In this document: positions 47,785-56,812 of the stretch, in pieces | Layout of the letters: each line of letters begins with the position of its first letter | Numbering within the stretch: the stretch's first letter is position 1 | Assembly: GCF_002310495.1 (NCBI RefSeq) | Contig: NZ_CP023344.1 | Location: forward strand, 868,001 to 932,000 | Direction of reading: 5' to 3' | From: Nibricoccus aquaticus | GTDB lineage: Bacteria > Verrucomicrobiota > Verrucomicrobiia > Opitutales > Opitutaceae | Length of the DNA stretch: 64,000 nt | Notes under the pieces: generated by a model | Told to the model about the DNA's origin: nothing | Databases searched by the model: none | Seen by the model: only the letters and a program-made list of their open reading frames with translations | Program-made: the position numbers and the translations under genes

Positions 47785-50700
47785 ATGCTGCTCACCTCGC
47801 TCTCCCGCGTTCTCTTCCGCCGCCGCCTCTCCGTGGTGTTGCTCGTGGCCGTGGGACTCGCCGCCTCGTACGCGCTCTACCTCGAAGCCCGCCGCAACGA
47901 AGACCTCCGCGTCCGCGAAGACGTCAAACGCCGCGCCGACACCCGCCACATTCTCATCCGCGAGACGATGGATGGCTACGTCGAGGGCCTCCACTCCTTG
48001 CGCAACCTCACCGGCGCGCTCGACCTGATCGACGCAGATAAATTCCAGCTCATCGCGCGCGACACCATGGAGCGCCACCCCGGCTTCCACGCGCTCCAAT
48101 GGGTGCCCTGCCCCGCCGCCCCCGACACGTCTGCCACCGCATCCCATTCGCTGACGTATTTGCCGGTTCAATTCAACCAAGCCAGCCCCGCCGCGCCGTC
48201 CGCCACCGCCGCATTCTCCGGCTACGACTACATCACCAGCCCGCTCGCCCGCTACTTCGAAAACGCCCGCCACACCCGCCGCCTCGTTGTCACGCCTGTC
48301 GCCGAACTCCCCGCCCTCACCGGCGAGAAAAGCGTGCTCATGATCTACCCCGTCTTCCCCGGGAAAAACTCCGCTTCCGCCACGGCCCCTTGCGCCGGCT
48401 TCGTCGTCGGCGTCTTCCGCGTCAGCACCCTCTTCGGCGAATCCTGGAAAAACTTCGCCGGCCAGATCGCCGACGTCATGTTCCTCGACGCCACCCCCGG
48501 CACGCCCGCCAGCGACCGGCAGATGTTCTACTGGGCCGCCGATAACGGCCCCGCCACCACACGCGCCCTCACCGAAGCCGAATTCCGTGCCGGTTCGTGG
48601 TACCGCGAACTCCCCCTTCAGCTCGGCGGCCGCGTCTGGCTCCTCCTCCACCGCGCCAAAGACGGCTGGTTCGAGCGCCAGCGCACCAACTTCCCCACCA
48701 TCATCCTCGTCGGCGGCGTCCTCTTCACACTCGTCTGCGCCGCCTACATCCGCGGCGCCGTCCGCCGCGCCGCCCTCGTCGAAAAAGAAGTCCACGCCCG
48801 CACCGCCGAACTCCGCCAGACCCAGGCCCTCCTCGAAGAAGACATCCAGCGCCGCGAAGAAGCCGAAAACCTCCTCCGCTCCAGCCAGCAGCAACTCCAC
48901 GGCCTCATGGAGAACAGCCCCAACGCCATCTTCGTCAAAGACCCCGAAGGCCGCTACCTCTCCGTCAACCGCCGCTACGCCGAACTCCACGCCCGCCAAC
49001 GCGAAGACTTTCTCGGCCGCAGCGACTTCGACGTCTTCCCCCCCGAGACCGCCGCCCGCATGCGAATGTCCGACGCCCGCGTCATCTCCACCGGCCAGCC
49101 CGTCGAGCTTGAAGACACGTTCGCCACCGCCGCCGGCACCCACACCAGCATCGTCCACAAATTCCCCATCATCGACGAAGATGGCCGCGTCCACGGCCTC
49201 TGCGGCATCGCCACCGAGATCTCCGAACGCAAACGCGCCGAAGCCGAGATCCGCGAAAACCGCCGTCAGCTCGAATCCATCCTCGGCCAGCTCCCCGGCA
49301 TGGCCTTCCGCATGGTCCAGGACGGCCAGCTCGTCCCTGTTTATATCAGCCGCGGCGCCCTCGGCCTCACCGGCCACAGCGCCCGGGACTTCCTCGAAAA
49401 AGTCGTCGCCCTCCACGAGATCATCCACCCCGAAGACCGCGAACGCGCCCGCAACGCCATCGCCACCGCCGTCAAAAAACGCCGGTCCTACGAAATCGAA
49501 TACCGCATCGTGGACCGTACCGGCCGCATCAAATGGGTCCTCGACCGCGGCCAGGGCGTGTACAACGAGGACGGCCGCCTCCTCTTCATCGAAGGTCTCG
49601 CCATCGACATCACCCAGCGCAAAGACGCCGAGTCCGAAAAACTCATCGTCGAACGCCGCCTCCTCGAAGGCCAGAAACTCGAATCCATCGGCGTCCTCGC
49701 CGGCGGCATCGCCCACGATTTCAACAACCTCCTCACCGGCATCATCGGTAACGCCAACCTCGCCGGCCTCGAGCTTCCCAAGACCTCCCCCGTCCACCAG
49801 AACCTCAAACACATCGAGAACGCTTCCCTCCGCGCCGCCGAGCTCTGCCAGCAGATGCTCGCCTACGCCGGCAAAGGCCGCTTCGTCATCCAGCGCATCG
49901 AGCTCGGCCCCTTGGTCGAAAGCACTGTCCCTCTCCTCCGGGCCTCCATCAGCAAAAAGGCCACGCTCAAATTCCAGCTCCAGCCCGATCTGCCCGCCAC
50001 CATGGCCGACCCCACGCAGATGCGCCAGATCGTGATGAACCTCGTCATCAACGCCTCCGAATCCCTCGGCGAACACGACGGCGTCATCACCCTCTCGACC
50101 TCGCTCGTCCGCCCGCCCGCCGGCTTCTTCGAAGGCTCCGTCCTCACCCCGCCCGAACCCGCCGCCGACTTCCTTCAACTCGAAGTCACCGACACCGGTG
50201 CCGGCATGACACCCGACACCGTCTCCAAAATCTTCGACCCCTTCTTCACCACCAAATTCGCCGGCCGCGGCCTCGGCCTCGCCGCCGTTCAGGGCATCAT
50301 CCGCAGCCACCACGGCGGCCTCAAAGTCCGCAGCGCTCCCGGTCGCGGCTCCACATTCACCCTCTTCTTCCCAGCCGCCAGCGCCGTCCCCATCGATCCC
50401 ACGCCCGTCCGCCGTGCCACCGCCACCCCGTGGAAACAACAAGGCCGCGCCCTCATCATCGACGACGAAGACCACGTCCTCAAAGTCACCGCCAGCCTCC
50501 TCCAATCCTGCGGCATGGCAACCGAGCTCGCCCGCGACGGCTATGAAGGCATCGACCTCTTCCGCGCCCACCCGAACGACTTCGATCTCGTCGTCCTCGA
50601 CATGACCATGCCCCGCCTCAGCGGCGAAGAAACCCTCCAGCTCCTGCGCGAAATCAAACCCGACGTGCGCGTCCTCTTCATGAGCGGCTACAACCGCCGA

Positions 50701-50802
50701 GAAGTCATCGCCAGCCTCGGCGGCACCGGCGAACTCGGCTTCATCCAAAAGCCCTTCACTCTCGATACCCTCCGCGAACAAATCCAGTCCATGCTCTCCT
50801 GA
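47785..50802 (+). CDS. CHASE-domain hybrid sensor histidine kinase with C-terminal receiver
   Basis: A 1005-residue sensor. One helix (LSVVLLVAVGLAASYALYLE) and another near 315 bracket a periplasmic CHASE domain (about 50-300, containing HPGFHALQWVP and FSGYDYITSPLARYFE). Two PAS domains follow (ending in HGLCGIATEISERKRAEAE and EGLAIDITQRKDAE). The kinase core has GGIAHDFNNLLTGI with H644, NLVINASESLGEH, FFTTKFAGRGLGLAAVQGI, and a terminal receiver LIIDDEDHVLKVT with D939 in VVLDMTMPRLSG. The HDFNNLL form of the H-box is typical of NtrB-like hybrid kinases. No partner regulator is adjacent. Confidence 0.93.
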   Translation: MLLTSLSRVLFRRRLSVVLLVAVGLAASYALYLEARRNEDLRVREDVKRRADTRHILIRETMDGYVEGLHSLRNLTGALDLIDADKFQLIARDTMERHPGFHALQWVPCPAAPDTSATASHSLTYLPVQFNQASPAAPSATAAFSGYDYITSPLARYFENARHTRRLVVTPVAELPALTGEKSVLMIYPVFPGKNSASATAPCAGFVVGVFRVSTLFGESWKNFAGQIADVMFLDATPGTPASDRQMFYWAADNGPATTRALTEAEFRAGSWYRELPLQLGGRVWLLLHRAKDGWFERQRTNFPTIILVGGVLFTLVCAAYIRGAVRRAALVEKEVHARTAELRQTQALLEEDIQRREEAENLLRSSQQQLHGLMENSPNAIFVKDPEGRYLSVNRRYAELHARQREDFLGRSDFDVFPPETAARMRMSDARVISTGQPVELEDTFATAAGTHTSIVHKFPIIDEDGRVHGLCGIATEISERKRAEAEIRENRRQLESILGQLPGMAFRMVQDGQLVPVYISRGALGLTGHSARDFLEKVVALHEIIHPEDRERARNAIATAVKKRRSYEIEYRIVDRTGRIKWVLDRGQGVYNEDGRLLFIEGLAIDITQRKDAESEKLIVERRLLEGQKLESIGVLAGGIAHDFNNLLTGIIGNANLAGLELPKTSPVHQNLKHIENASLRAAELCQQMLAYAGKGRFVIQRIELGPLVESTVPLLRASISKKATLKFQLQPDLPATMADPTQMRQIVMNLVINASESLGEHDGVITLSTSLVRPPAGFFEGSVLTPPEPAADFLQLEVTDTGAGMTPDTVSKIFDPFFTTKFAGRGLGLAAVQGIIRSHHGGLKVRSAPGRGSTFTLFFPAASAVPIDPTPVRRATATPWKQQGRALIIDDEDHVLKVTASLLQSCGMATELARDGYEGIDLFRAHPNDFDLVVLDMTMPRLSGEETLQLLREIKPDVRVLFMSGYNRREVIASLGGTGELGFIQKPFTLDTLREQIQSMLS

Positions 50803-50831
50803 GCATCGGACGAGACTTAGCGTTCCTTTTC

Positions 50832-50861
50832 GATGGCTGCGCGGTGCCCCCACCGCGCAGC
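50832..50861. repeat. GC-rich hairpin repeat
   Basis: CTGCGCGGTG and CACCGCGCAG pair perfectly over 10 bp around CCCC, after the head CGATGG. The stem differs from those at 8819 and 25626 by paired changes. Confidence 0.75.
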
Positions 50862-50936
50862 TGCGCTCCAATCCCCGGATACACCCCGCCCGCTCGACGC
50901 ACTCCTCCTCTCACCCGCCCGCTCCACAAGCCCCCT

Positions 50937-50976
50937 GAAAACAAAAACCCACGGAGCCCAAAGGCCCCGTGGGTTT
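50937..50976 (-). terminator. Rho-independent terminator after PEP-CTERM gene 1
   Basis: On the minus strand AACCCACGG (50975-50967) pairs with CCGTGGGTT (50954-50946), with an inner GCC/GGC helix, and TTTTTGTTTT follows. It lies 25 bases beyond the stop codon. Confidence 0.85.
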
Positions 50977-51000
50977 CCACACTAAGAACAATGACAGAAA

Positions 51001-51822
51001 TCAGACCTGCGCAGCCTGCTTCTTCGAACGACGGCGATAAACAACCGCGCCGAGGAGGGCCGCCGCACCCATCAGACCGTAGGTCGATGGCTCTGGAACT
51101 GCGCCACCTGCATCCTGCGGAGGACGCACTGCGCCGAAACCATCGAGGTAAACGTAACCCGCATGGCCGCCGTAGGGGCAGTCAGAAGCGAGCAAGCTCA
51201 GCGTGAACGTGTCACCAGCATAAGCGGAGACATCGAGCTGCTGCACCTGCCAGGGAGTCCAGTTCCAGGAACCGAACGAGTTGAAAAGACCAGCCGGCGT
51301 GTTGGCCGAGTTGTAGGTCACATCGTAGAGGATGTTGCCCGTGGTGTCGTTCTTCAGCGTCAGGCGGAAGTTGTCCGAATCCGTCGTACCATGGGAGTCT
51401 TCGAGCACGGCAGCCCATGCGAAGAAAATATACTGATCGGTGTAGTTCGTGACCGTCTGCTTGATCAGCGAGACAGAGTAGTCATTCACGCTGTTGTTCA
51501 CACGAGCTGCATAGTTGCCGCTGTAAACCGTGCTCAACGCACCACCGGTATTAGCATCAGTGCCAAGACCGACGATCGCACTCTGGTCGTAGCTCGCATC
51601 GTAATTTGAGCCACCAACCGAGTAGTTCGCGGTGGTAAGAATGGAGAGATCGCCAGTCCAGTAACCAGAGCCGCGCTCCCAGCTACCGAGATTGTTATCT
51701 TCAAAGCCACCGTTGACAAAAGTGGCTGCACTCATCGTGCCGACACTTGCAAGAATACCAGCGGTAAGGCCGGCGAGTTTGGCGAATTTCGCCAGACGTG
51801 ATGTGTTGTTTTGATGCTTCAT
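51001..51822 (-). CDS. PEP-CTERM sorting-domain protein 1
   Basis: A 273-residue exported protein with a signal peptide (LAGLTAGILASVGTMSAA), a beta-rich body starting FVNGGFEDNNLGSWERGSGYW as in carbohydrate-binding-like discoidin or galactose-binding domains, and the C-terminal sorting signal VPEPSTYGLMGAAALLG followed by a basic tail. Exosortase would cut near PEP and anchor or release the mature protein at the surface; no exosortase gene is in this window. The start MKHQNNTSRLAK was chosen over a codon eight residues earlier. It has its own terminator, and the composition is less GC-rich than housekeeping genes. Confidence 0.92.
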   Translation of the reverse strand: MKHQNNTSRLAKFAKLAGLTAGILASVGTMSAATFVNGGFEDNNLGSWERGSGYWTGDLSILTTANYSVGGSNYDASYDQSAIVGLGTDANTGGALSTVYSGNYAARVNNSVNDYSVSLIKQTVTNYTDQYIFFAWAAVLEDSHGTTDSDNFRLTLKNDTTGNILYDVTYNSANTPAGLFNSFGSWNWTPWQVQQLDVSAYAGDTFTLSLLASDCPYGGHAGYVYLDGFGAVRPPQDAGGAVPEPSTYGLMGAAALLGAVVYRRRSKKQAAQV

Positions 51823-51982
51823 GGTCTTGTTATTTGCGCTGAGCAAAAGGGGGTAAACAGGAGCGGGACGTTTCTATCTCTCCTAAAGCAGAAACCGAAA
51901 TTACCTGAATTCTTAGCGTATAACTGTAGAGCTTCCACGCCTGTATGAGCGGGGTAAATGAGCACGCGCCCCCTCATGTATT

Positions 51983-51991
51983 CCCCTACAG
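51983..51991 (-). promoter_or_regulatory. CTGTAGGGG motif upstream of PEP-CTERM gene 1
   Basis: Read on the gene's strand the spacer holds CTGTAGGGGAATACATGAGG. A similar CTGTTAGGGG lies upstream of the second PEP-CTERM gene. The distances to the start codons differ (about 160 and 62 bases), so a shared regulatory role is only a suggestion. Confidence 0.25.
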
Positions 51992-52085
51992 CGCGCGAAA
52001 CTAACATCTCCTTCACCTCGTAAATCATCCGCCGCTTTGCTCCTTGGCGTCACGCGCCCGCCGCGTTTTTCTGCCCGCTTCCAAC

Positions 52086-53438
52086 GTGTCATCCTCTTCC
52101 GACGCCCACTCTTCCGCCGCACCGAAAGCCCGACGCCCGCTCTCCCTCGGCGTCATCTTTCTCACGCTCTACATCGATCTCATCGGGTTCTCGATCATCT
52201 TCCCCCTCGGGCCCGACCTGCTCCGCCACTACCTCGAGGTCGATGGCAACAGCGGCACCCTCGGCTGGCTGCTCCAGCACATCAACGCACTCTCCCGCAG
52301 CCTCGGTAACGAATCCCACCTGCCCGAAGTCCTCTTCGGCGGCATCGTCAGCTCACTGTTCTCCATTCTCCAATTTTTCTTCGCCCCCATCTGGGGTGGC
52401 CTCTCCGACCGCCGCGGTCGTCGCGGCATACTCCTCTTCACCGTCGCCGGCACCGCCCTCAGTTATTTGCTCTGGGTCTTCAGCGGCTCCTTCTGGCTCT
52501 TCCTCGCCGCCCGCCTCCTCGCCGGCGTTTTCGGCGGCAACCTCTCCGTCGCCACCGCCGCCGTCGCCGACGTCACCACCCGCGAGGAACGCTCCAAAGC
52601 CATGGGCCTGGTCGGCGCCGCCTTCGGCCTCGGCCTCGTCACCGGCCCGCTCATCGGTGCCTTCTCCGCGCGTATCAACCTCGTCGATATAATCCCATCC
52701 CTGGCCCCGCTCGGCCTCAACCCCTTCTCCGCCCCCGCCCTCATCGCCTTCATCCTCGGCCTGGTTAACCTCGTCTGGATCGCCGCCCGCTTCAAAGAAA
52801 CCCGCCCCCCCGAAGCCCGCGCCATCCCTGGCGAACGCCGGCCCCTCAATCCCCTCCGCGCCATCCTCTCCCTCGACAACCCCGCCGTCCGAGGAATCAA
52901 CCTCGTCGCCTTCACTTACTCCATCGCCTTCGTCGCCATGGAGGCATCGCTCGTCTTCCTCAGCGCCGAACGCTTCGGCTACACCGCCAAAGAAAACGGT
53001 CTGCTCATGGGCTTCCTCGGCATCTGCTCCATCATCACTCAGGGAATGATCGTCCGAAAACTCCTCAAACGCCTCCCCGAGACCCGCGTCCTTTCCCTCG
53101 GCCTCGTCTTCTCCACACTCGGCCTCGTGGCCATCGGCTTCGCCCCCGTCACCGCCGTCCTCTATCTAGGCGTTGCCCTCCTCGCCCTGGGCGGCGGCCT
53201 CGTCAACCCCTCCACCACCGGCCTCATCTCCCTCTACGCCGGAGCCAGCGAACAAGGCCGCGTCCTCGGCATCTTCCGTTCCCTCGGCTCTCTCTCCCGT
53301 GCGATCACCCCCATCGCCGCCGGCATCCTCTACTGGACCAACCGCGAACACGGCGCCCACATCCTCTACAGCCTCGCCGCCCTGCTTGCCCTCAGTGCCT
53401 GGCTCCTCAGCCGCCGCCTCCCCCAGCCAGCAAAATAA
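52086..53438 (+). CDS. MFS transporter (TetA-like drug:H+ antiporter family)
   Basis: A protein of about 450 residues with 12 membrane helices. The first helix region GVIFLTLYIDLIGFSIIFPLGP and the loop GGLSDRRGRRGILLFT (motif A, between helices 2 and 3) are typical of the tetracycline-type MFS drug antiporters, as is FGLGLVTGPLIGAF (motif C). The substrate cannot be read. The start at GTG 52086 is a choice; a TTG at 52044 is also in frame, and no strong ribosome site separates them. The aspartyl-protease lipoprotein gene begins 3 bases after its stop. Confidence 0.88.
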   Translation: MSSSSDAHSSAAPKARRPLSLGVIFLTLYIDLIGFSIIFPLGPDLLRHYLEVDGNSGTLGWLLQHINALSRSLGNESHLPEVLFGGIVSSLFSILQFFFAPIWGGLSDRRGRRGILLFTVAGTALSYLLWVFSGSFWLFLAARLLAGVFGGNLSVATAAVADVTTREERSKAMGLVGAAFGLGLVTGPLIGAFSARINLVDIIPSLAPLGLNPFSAPALIAFILGLVNLVWIAARFKETRPPEARAIPGERRPLNPLRAILSLDNPAVRGINLVAFTYSIAFVAMEASLVFLSAERFGYTAKENGLLMGFLGICSIITQGMIVRKLLKRLPETRVLSLGLVFSTLGLVAIGFAPVTAVLYLGVALLALGGGLVNPSTTGLISLYAGASEQGRVLGIFRSLGSLSRAITPIAAGILYWTNREHGAHILYSLAALLALSAWLLSRRLPQPAK

Positions 53439-53441
53439 TTG

Positions 53442-54680
53442 ATGACCTCAGCGCGCATCCCGCCGCCCGACCGCCTCCGCCGCCTGCCCGCGTCGGCCCG
53501 TCTCGGTATTAGCTGGCTGCTGCTCGCGGCTCTTTTTCTCAGCGGCTGCTCCAGCGTCAGCCGCCTCTATCGCCGCGAATCCCGCCCCGGCCGCACCAAA
53601 CTCGACTCCCGCCTCGTCGTCATCCCCGCCCAGATCATCGGCAACCACTTCATCATAGAAACCCGCTGGGATAAAAACGGCCCCTGGCGTTTCCTCGTGG
53701 ATACAGGTTCCTCCGTCACGCTCGTCTCCCCCGAATTCGCCAGCCGCTACGGCTTCCAGCAATCCGCCACCACCAACCCTCCCGTGCGCATCCGCTCAGC
53801 CGATGGCGGCACCGTCTCCCTGCCCGCCATCAACCTCAAACGCCTCCAGCTCGGCGACGCCCGCTTCCTCAACGTCCCCGCTTTCAGCTACGACTTCACC
53901 GAACTCTCCGCCCACTTCGGCATGAAGATCGACGGCATCCTCGGCTTCCCCCTCTTCCGCGACGTCGTCTTCTCCCTCGATTACCCGCAATCCCGCCTCG
54001 TCATCACCACCGCCGGCCCCACCCCGCTGCTCCCCGGCTCCCGCATCCCCTTCAACAACGAGCGCCGCACCCCCATCGTCTCCCTCACCCTGGGCGACGA
54101 ATCCTTCACCACCCTCATCGACTCCGGCAGCGATGGCCCCCTTATCCTGAATCCCTTCGGCCTGCATCCAAAATTCAGTTACGGCCCCCGCCCCGGCGGC
54201 ACCGTCGGCACGCTCACCGGCGACCGCCCTCAACAAATCGGCCGCCTCCGCCAGCCCCTCTCCATCGGCACCTACACTCTCGAACTCCCCCTCGTCGACC
54301 TCACCGACCAGCTCTCCTCCATCGGCGGCGACGTCCTCAAACACTTCTGCGTCACCTTCGACCCCCCTCGCAACAACGTCACCTTCTTCCGCGACAGCAC
54401 CGCCGTCATCGCCCCCGGCACCCGCCGCAGCACCGGCCTCAGCTTCACCAAAACCCCCGCCTACTGGCGCGTCGCCGGCGTCGTCCCCGGCTCCCCCGCC
54501 GAAAAAGCCGGCATCAAGCGCGGCGATCTCGTCGCCCGCATCAACGGCGAACCCATCTCCGCCTGGCCTCTCCAACGCCTCGACACCCTCACCCGCCGCG
54601 CCCCCGAGATCACCTTCACCTTTATCCACGGCTCTAAAGAAATCCCCACCATCATCCCCACCTTCGAACTCATCCCCTAA
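53442..54680 (+). CDS. Lipoprotein with retropepsin-like aspartyl protease and PDZ domains
   Basis: A 412-residue lipoprotein (lipobox FLSGC near residue 35). Two clan AA aspartyl-protease halves follow: WRFLVDTGSSVTLVSPEF and FTTLIDSGSDGPLILNPF, each with a D-[TS]-G-S active-site triad, so the molecule could form a single-chain protease as eukaryotic pepsins do. A C-terminal PDZ domain (VAGVVPGSPAEKAGIKRGD) would bind C-termini of substrates. It probably degrades or processes periplasmic proteins at the outer membrane. It is directly downstream of the MFS gene and likely co-transcribed. Confidence 0.85.
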   Translation: MTSARIPPPDRLRRLPASARLGISWLLLAALFLSGCSSVSRLYRRESRPGRTKLDSRLVVIPAQIIGNHFIIETRWDKNGPWRFLVDTGSSVTLVSPEFASRYGFQQSATTNPPVRIRSADGGTVSLPAINLKRLQLGDARFLNVPAFSYDFTELSAHFGMKIDGILGFPLFRDVVFSLDYPQSRLVITTAGPTPLLPGSRIPFNNERRTPIVSLTLGDESFTTLIDSGSDGPLILNPFGLHPKFSYGPRPGGTVGTLTGDRPQQIGRLRQPLSIGTYTLELPLVDLTDQLSSIGGDVLKHFCVTFDPPRNNVTFFRDSTAVIAPGTRRSTGLSFTKTPAYWRVAGVVPGSPAEKAGIKRGDLVARINGEPISAWPLQRLDTLTRRAPEITFTFIHGSKEIPTIIPTFELIP

Positions 54681-54779
54681 GCCCGCCCCGGTTCCACCTG
54701 CATTCGCCTGCTCCACCCCGCCCCACCCTAACTCCACCCTTTACAACACATCTTCGAATCCAGATGCGTTGATTCAGAC

Positions 54780-55658
54780 ATGCAACCCGACCGCTCCATC
54801 GTCTCGCTTTTCGCGCAAAACCGCCCGCTCCGCTCCATCGAGTTCTTCCCACCCAAAGATGACGCCGGCGTCGCCGCCCTCCGAGCCACCGCCGCAGCCC
54901 TCCAACGCATCTCCCCCGATTTCGTCTCCGTCACCTACGGCGCCGGCGGCAGCACCCGCGAACGCACCGCCCAGGTCTGCGCCTTCCTCAAGTCAGATTT
55001 CGGCTTCACCGTGATGCCCCACCTCACCTGCGTCGGCCACACCCGCGACGAACTCCACACCCTCGCCGACCAGATCCACGACAACGGCTTCCGCAACATC
55101 ATGACCCTCCGCGGCGACCCGCCCAAAGGCGCTGATACCTTCATCCCCACAACCGACGGCCTCCGCTACGCCAGCGAACTCGCCGCCCTCCTCAAAACCC
55201 GCCACCCCGATTTCTGCCTCGGCGTCGCCGGCTACCCCGAAAAACATCCCGAAGCCGCCTCCCTCGAAGCCGACATCGACAACGTGAAACGAAAAATCGA
55301 CGCCGGCGGCGACTTCGTCACCACCCAGCTCTTCTTCGACAACGCCGTTTACCTCCGCTTCGTCGAAAAATGCCACGCCCGCGGCATCACCGTCCCCATC
55401 GTACCCGGCATCATGCCCGTCCTCTCGCTGAAACAAATCCAGCGATTCACCCAGATGTGCGGAGCCACCCTCCCAGCCAAACTCATCACTCGCCTCGAAG
55501 CCGCCGGCGAAAACACCGACGCCGTCGAATCCGTCGGCCTCGACTGGGCGCTCACCCAAATCCGCGAACTCCTCGTCCAAGGCGCCCCCGGCTACCACCT
55601 CTATATTTTGAACCGCGCCAAGTCCGCCCTCGCCCTCGCCGCCGGTCTCGCCGCCTAG
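54780..55658 (+). CDS. metF: Methylenetetrahydrofolate reductase MetF
   Basis: A 292-residue flavoenzyme reducing 5,10-methylene-THF to 5-methyl-THF for methionine synthesis. The barrel motifs are RSIEFFPPKDDAGVAALR, DFVSVTYGAGGSTRER, NIMTLRGDPPKG and GGDFVTTQLFFDNAVYL, with the substrate-binding Glu and flavin-contacting residues of the family. Length is typical for bacterial MetF without the eukaryotic regulatory domain. glyA, which supplies its substrate, is about 7 kb upstream. No SAM riboswitch was recognised in the leader. Confidence 0.96.
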   Translation: MQPDRSIVSLFAQNRPLRSIEFFPPKDDAGVAALRATAAALQRISPDFVSVTYGAGGSTRERTAQVCAFLKSDFGFTVMPHLTCVGHTRDELHTLADQIHDNGFRNIMTLRGDPPKGADTFIPTTDGLRYASELAALLKTRHPDFCLGVAGYPEKHPEAASLEADIDNVKRKIDAGGDFVTTQLFFDNAVYLRFVEKCHARGITVPIVPGIMPVLSLKQIQRFTQMCGATLPAKLITRLEAAGENTDAVESVGLDWALTQIRELLVQGAPGYHLYILNRAKSALALAAGLAA

Positions 55659-55782
55659 CATAAGATCTGTGTGGCCAAGCACTAAGACCTCACACGTTTT
55701 TGCCCGATCTGAACTTGTCAGCATTTCATTAAGCAGTTCTTTCTGCATCTCCCGTGCATATTGATCGGGAAAACCGGGGGGG

Positions 55783-55792
55783 CTGTTAGGGG
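55783..55792 (+). promoter_or_regulatory. CTGTTAGGGG motif upstream of PEP-CTERM gene 2
   Basis: The motif lies in a G-rich stretch, 62 bases before the start codon, and resembles CTGTAGGGG at 51983-51991. Two occurrences only; regulatory meaning is inferred. Confidence 0.25.
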
Positions 55793-55853
55793 TCTCCCTG
55801 ATAGCACAAAACCAATCATTGGCATAATCTCTGGTATCACTTCAGGGACACCT

Positions 55854-56702
55854 ATGAAAACTTCACGCACTGCACTCCTCTTCAGTCTCGCGCTCGCCGC
55901 GGTGACCTCGATTGCCCAAGCGCAGATCTATCTCCATTCGCAAATCGTCACCGGTAGCTACGGCAGTGGCGTCACGACCCGCTTCAACTTCGCGATCGAT
56001 GTGCCTAACAACAAGCTCACCGTCACCGTCGACAACACCGTCGCGCTGGTGAACGGCAGTGGCACCAAAGGCACCCTGATCAGCTTCGGCTTCAATACGC
56101 CCTTCACCGGCCTCACCACCGGCAACGTTGATACCAGCGTCAAGTGGACGACCACGAATGCCGGCCGCGCCGCCTCCTACAAGACCACCGATGTGATCAA
56201 CGGCAACAGCGCCGACCGCTGGGAAGAGCACGCCCCCTACGTCATCACCCACGCCACCCAGTTTAACCAGGAGTTCGGCGTTTCCACCAAGGACACTCCT
56301 TCACCTGACGCTGCTGGTTTGGACAACGTCGAGTATGGCATTCAGTACGGCGAAATTGCCGTCTTTGAATTTGCTTTCACCACCAAGGACATCACTGCGG
56401 CGAACTACAAAAACTTCTTCGGCGATAACTTCGTCTCCGCTTACTGGCGCGACGTGACGCAAGTCACCGCTAGCGGTTACTGGACTGGTTCCGGCAGAAA
56501 CCGCCGCTGGGTCGACACCACCAGCGAATGCATCGTCAACGGCGGCTGGGACAAAGGCCAGGGCGACTTCTTCCCTCCTTCCGATGGCGATCTCCCCGCC
56601 ACTCCTGAGCCATCCACCTACGGCCTGATGGGCGCCGCCGCCCTCCTCGGTCTTGTCGCTCACCGCCGCCGCAAGGCCGCGAAAGCCGCCAAGACCGTCT
56701 AA
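55854..56702 (+). CDS. PEP-CTERM sorting-domain protein 2
   Basis: A 282-residue exported protein with signal peptide (ALLFSLALAAVTSIAQAQ), a beta-rich body (TVDNTVALVNGSGTKGTL, then GEIAVFEFAFTTKDITAANY) and the tail ATPEPSTYGLMGAAALLG plus basic residues, sharing the 16-residue sorting core with PEP-CTERM protein 1. The body is unrelated to protein 1. The start MKTSRTALLFS is preceded by AGGGACACCT. It stands alone, with its own strong terminator, and probably serves as a surface or extracellular polymer protein. Confidence 0.92.
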   Translation: MKTSRTALLFSLALAAVTSIAQAQIYLHSQIVTGSYGSGVTTRFNFAIDVPNNKLTVTVDNTVALVNGSGTKGTLISFGFNTPFTGLTTGNVDTSVKWTTTNAGRAASYKTTDVINGNSADRWEEHAPYVITHATQFNQEFGVSTKDTPSPDAAGLDNVEYGIQYGEIAVFEFAFTTKDITAANYKNFFGDNFVSAYWRDVTQVTASGYWTGSGRNRRWVDTTSECIVNGGWDKGQGDFFPPSDGDLPATPEPSTYGLMGAAALLGLVAHRRRKAAKAAKTV

Positions 56703-56731
56703 GTCTGGCCCAAAAATCTCTCAATCGCTTC

Positions 56732-56761
56732 GCCGCGCTCCTCACCGAGCGCGGCTTTTTT
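56732..56761 (+). terminator. Rho-independent terminator after PEP-CTERM gene 2
   Basis: A 9-bp stem, GCCGCGCTC/GAGCGCGGC, loop CTCACC, followed by six T. It lies 30 bases after the stop codon and opposes the end of the caspase gene at 56813. Confidence 0.92.
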
Positions 56762-56812
56762 GTGCCCGCCGCCCGCCTCAAGCTCCGATCCCCGACCCTT
56801 GCGCGCTTTCGC

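Noticed and set aside
47716-50871. A very long open frame on the minus strand opposite the second hybrid kinase
   Set aside because: Its translation is Gly/Glu/Asp/Ala-rich low complexity with no domain, the typical mirror of a GC-rich gene. The plus-strand frame has intact kinase and receiver motifs.
54746-54768. TTCGAATCC with short flanking complementarity upstream of metF, like a tRNA T-arm
   Set aside because: Only CATCT/AGATG pairs around an 8-base loop; no acceptor stem, anticodon arm or D-arm fits, so it is not a tRNA gene.
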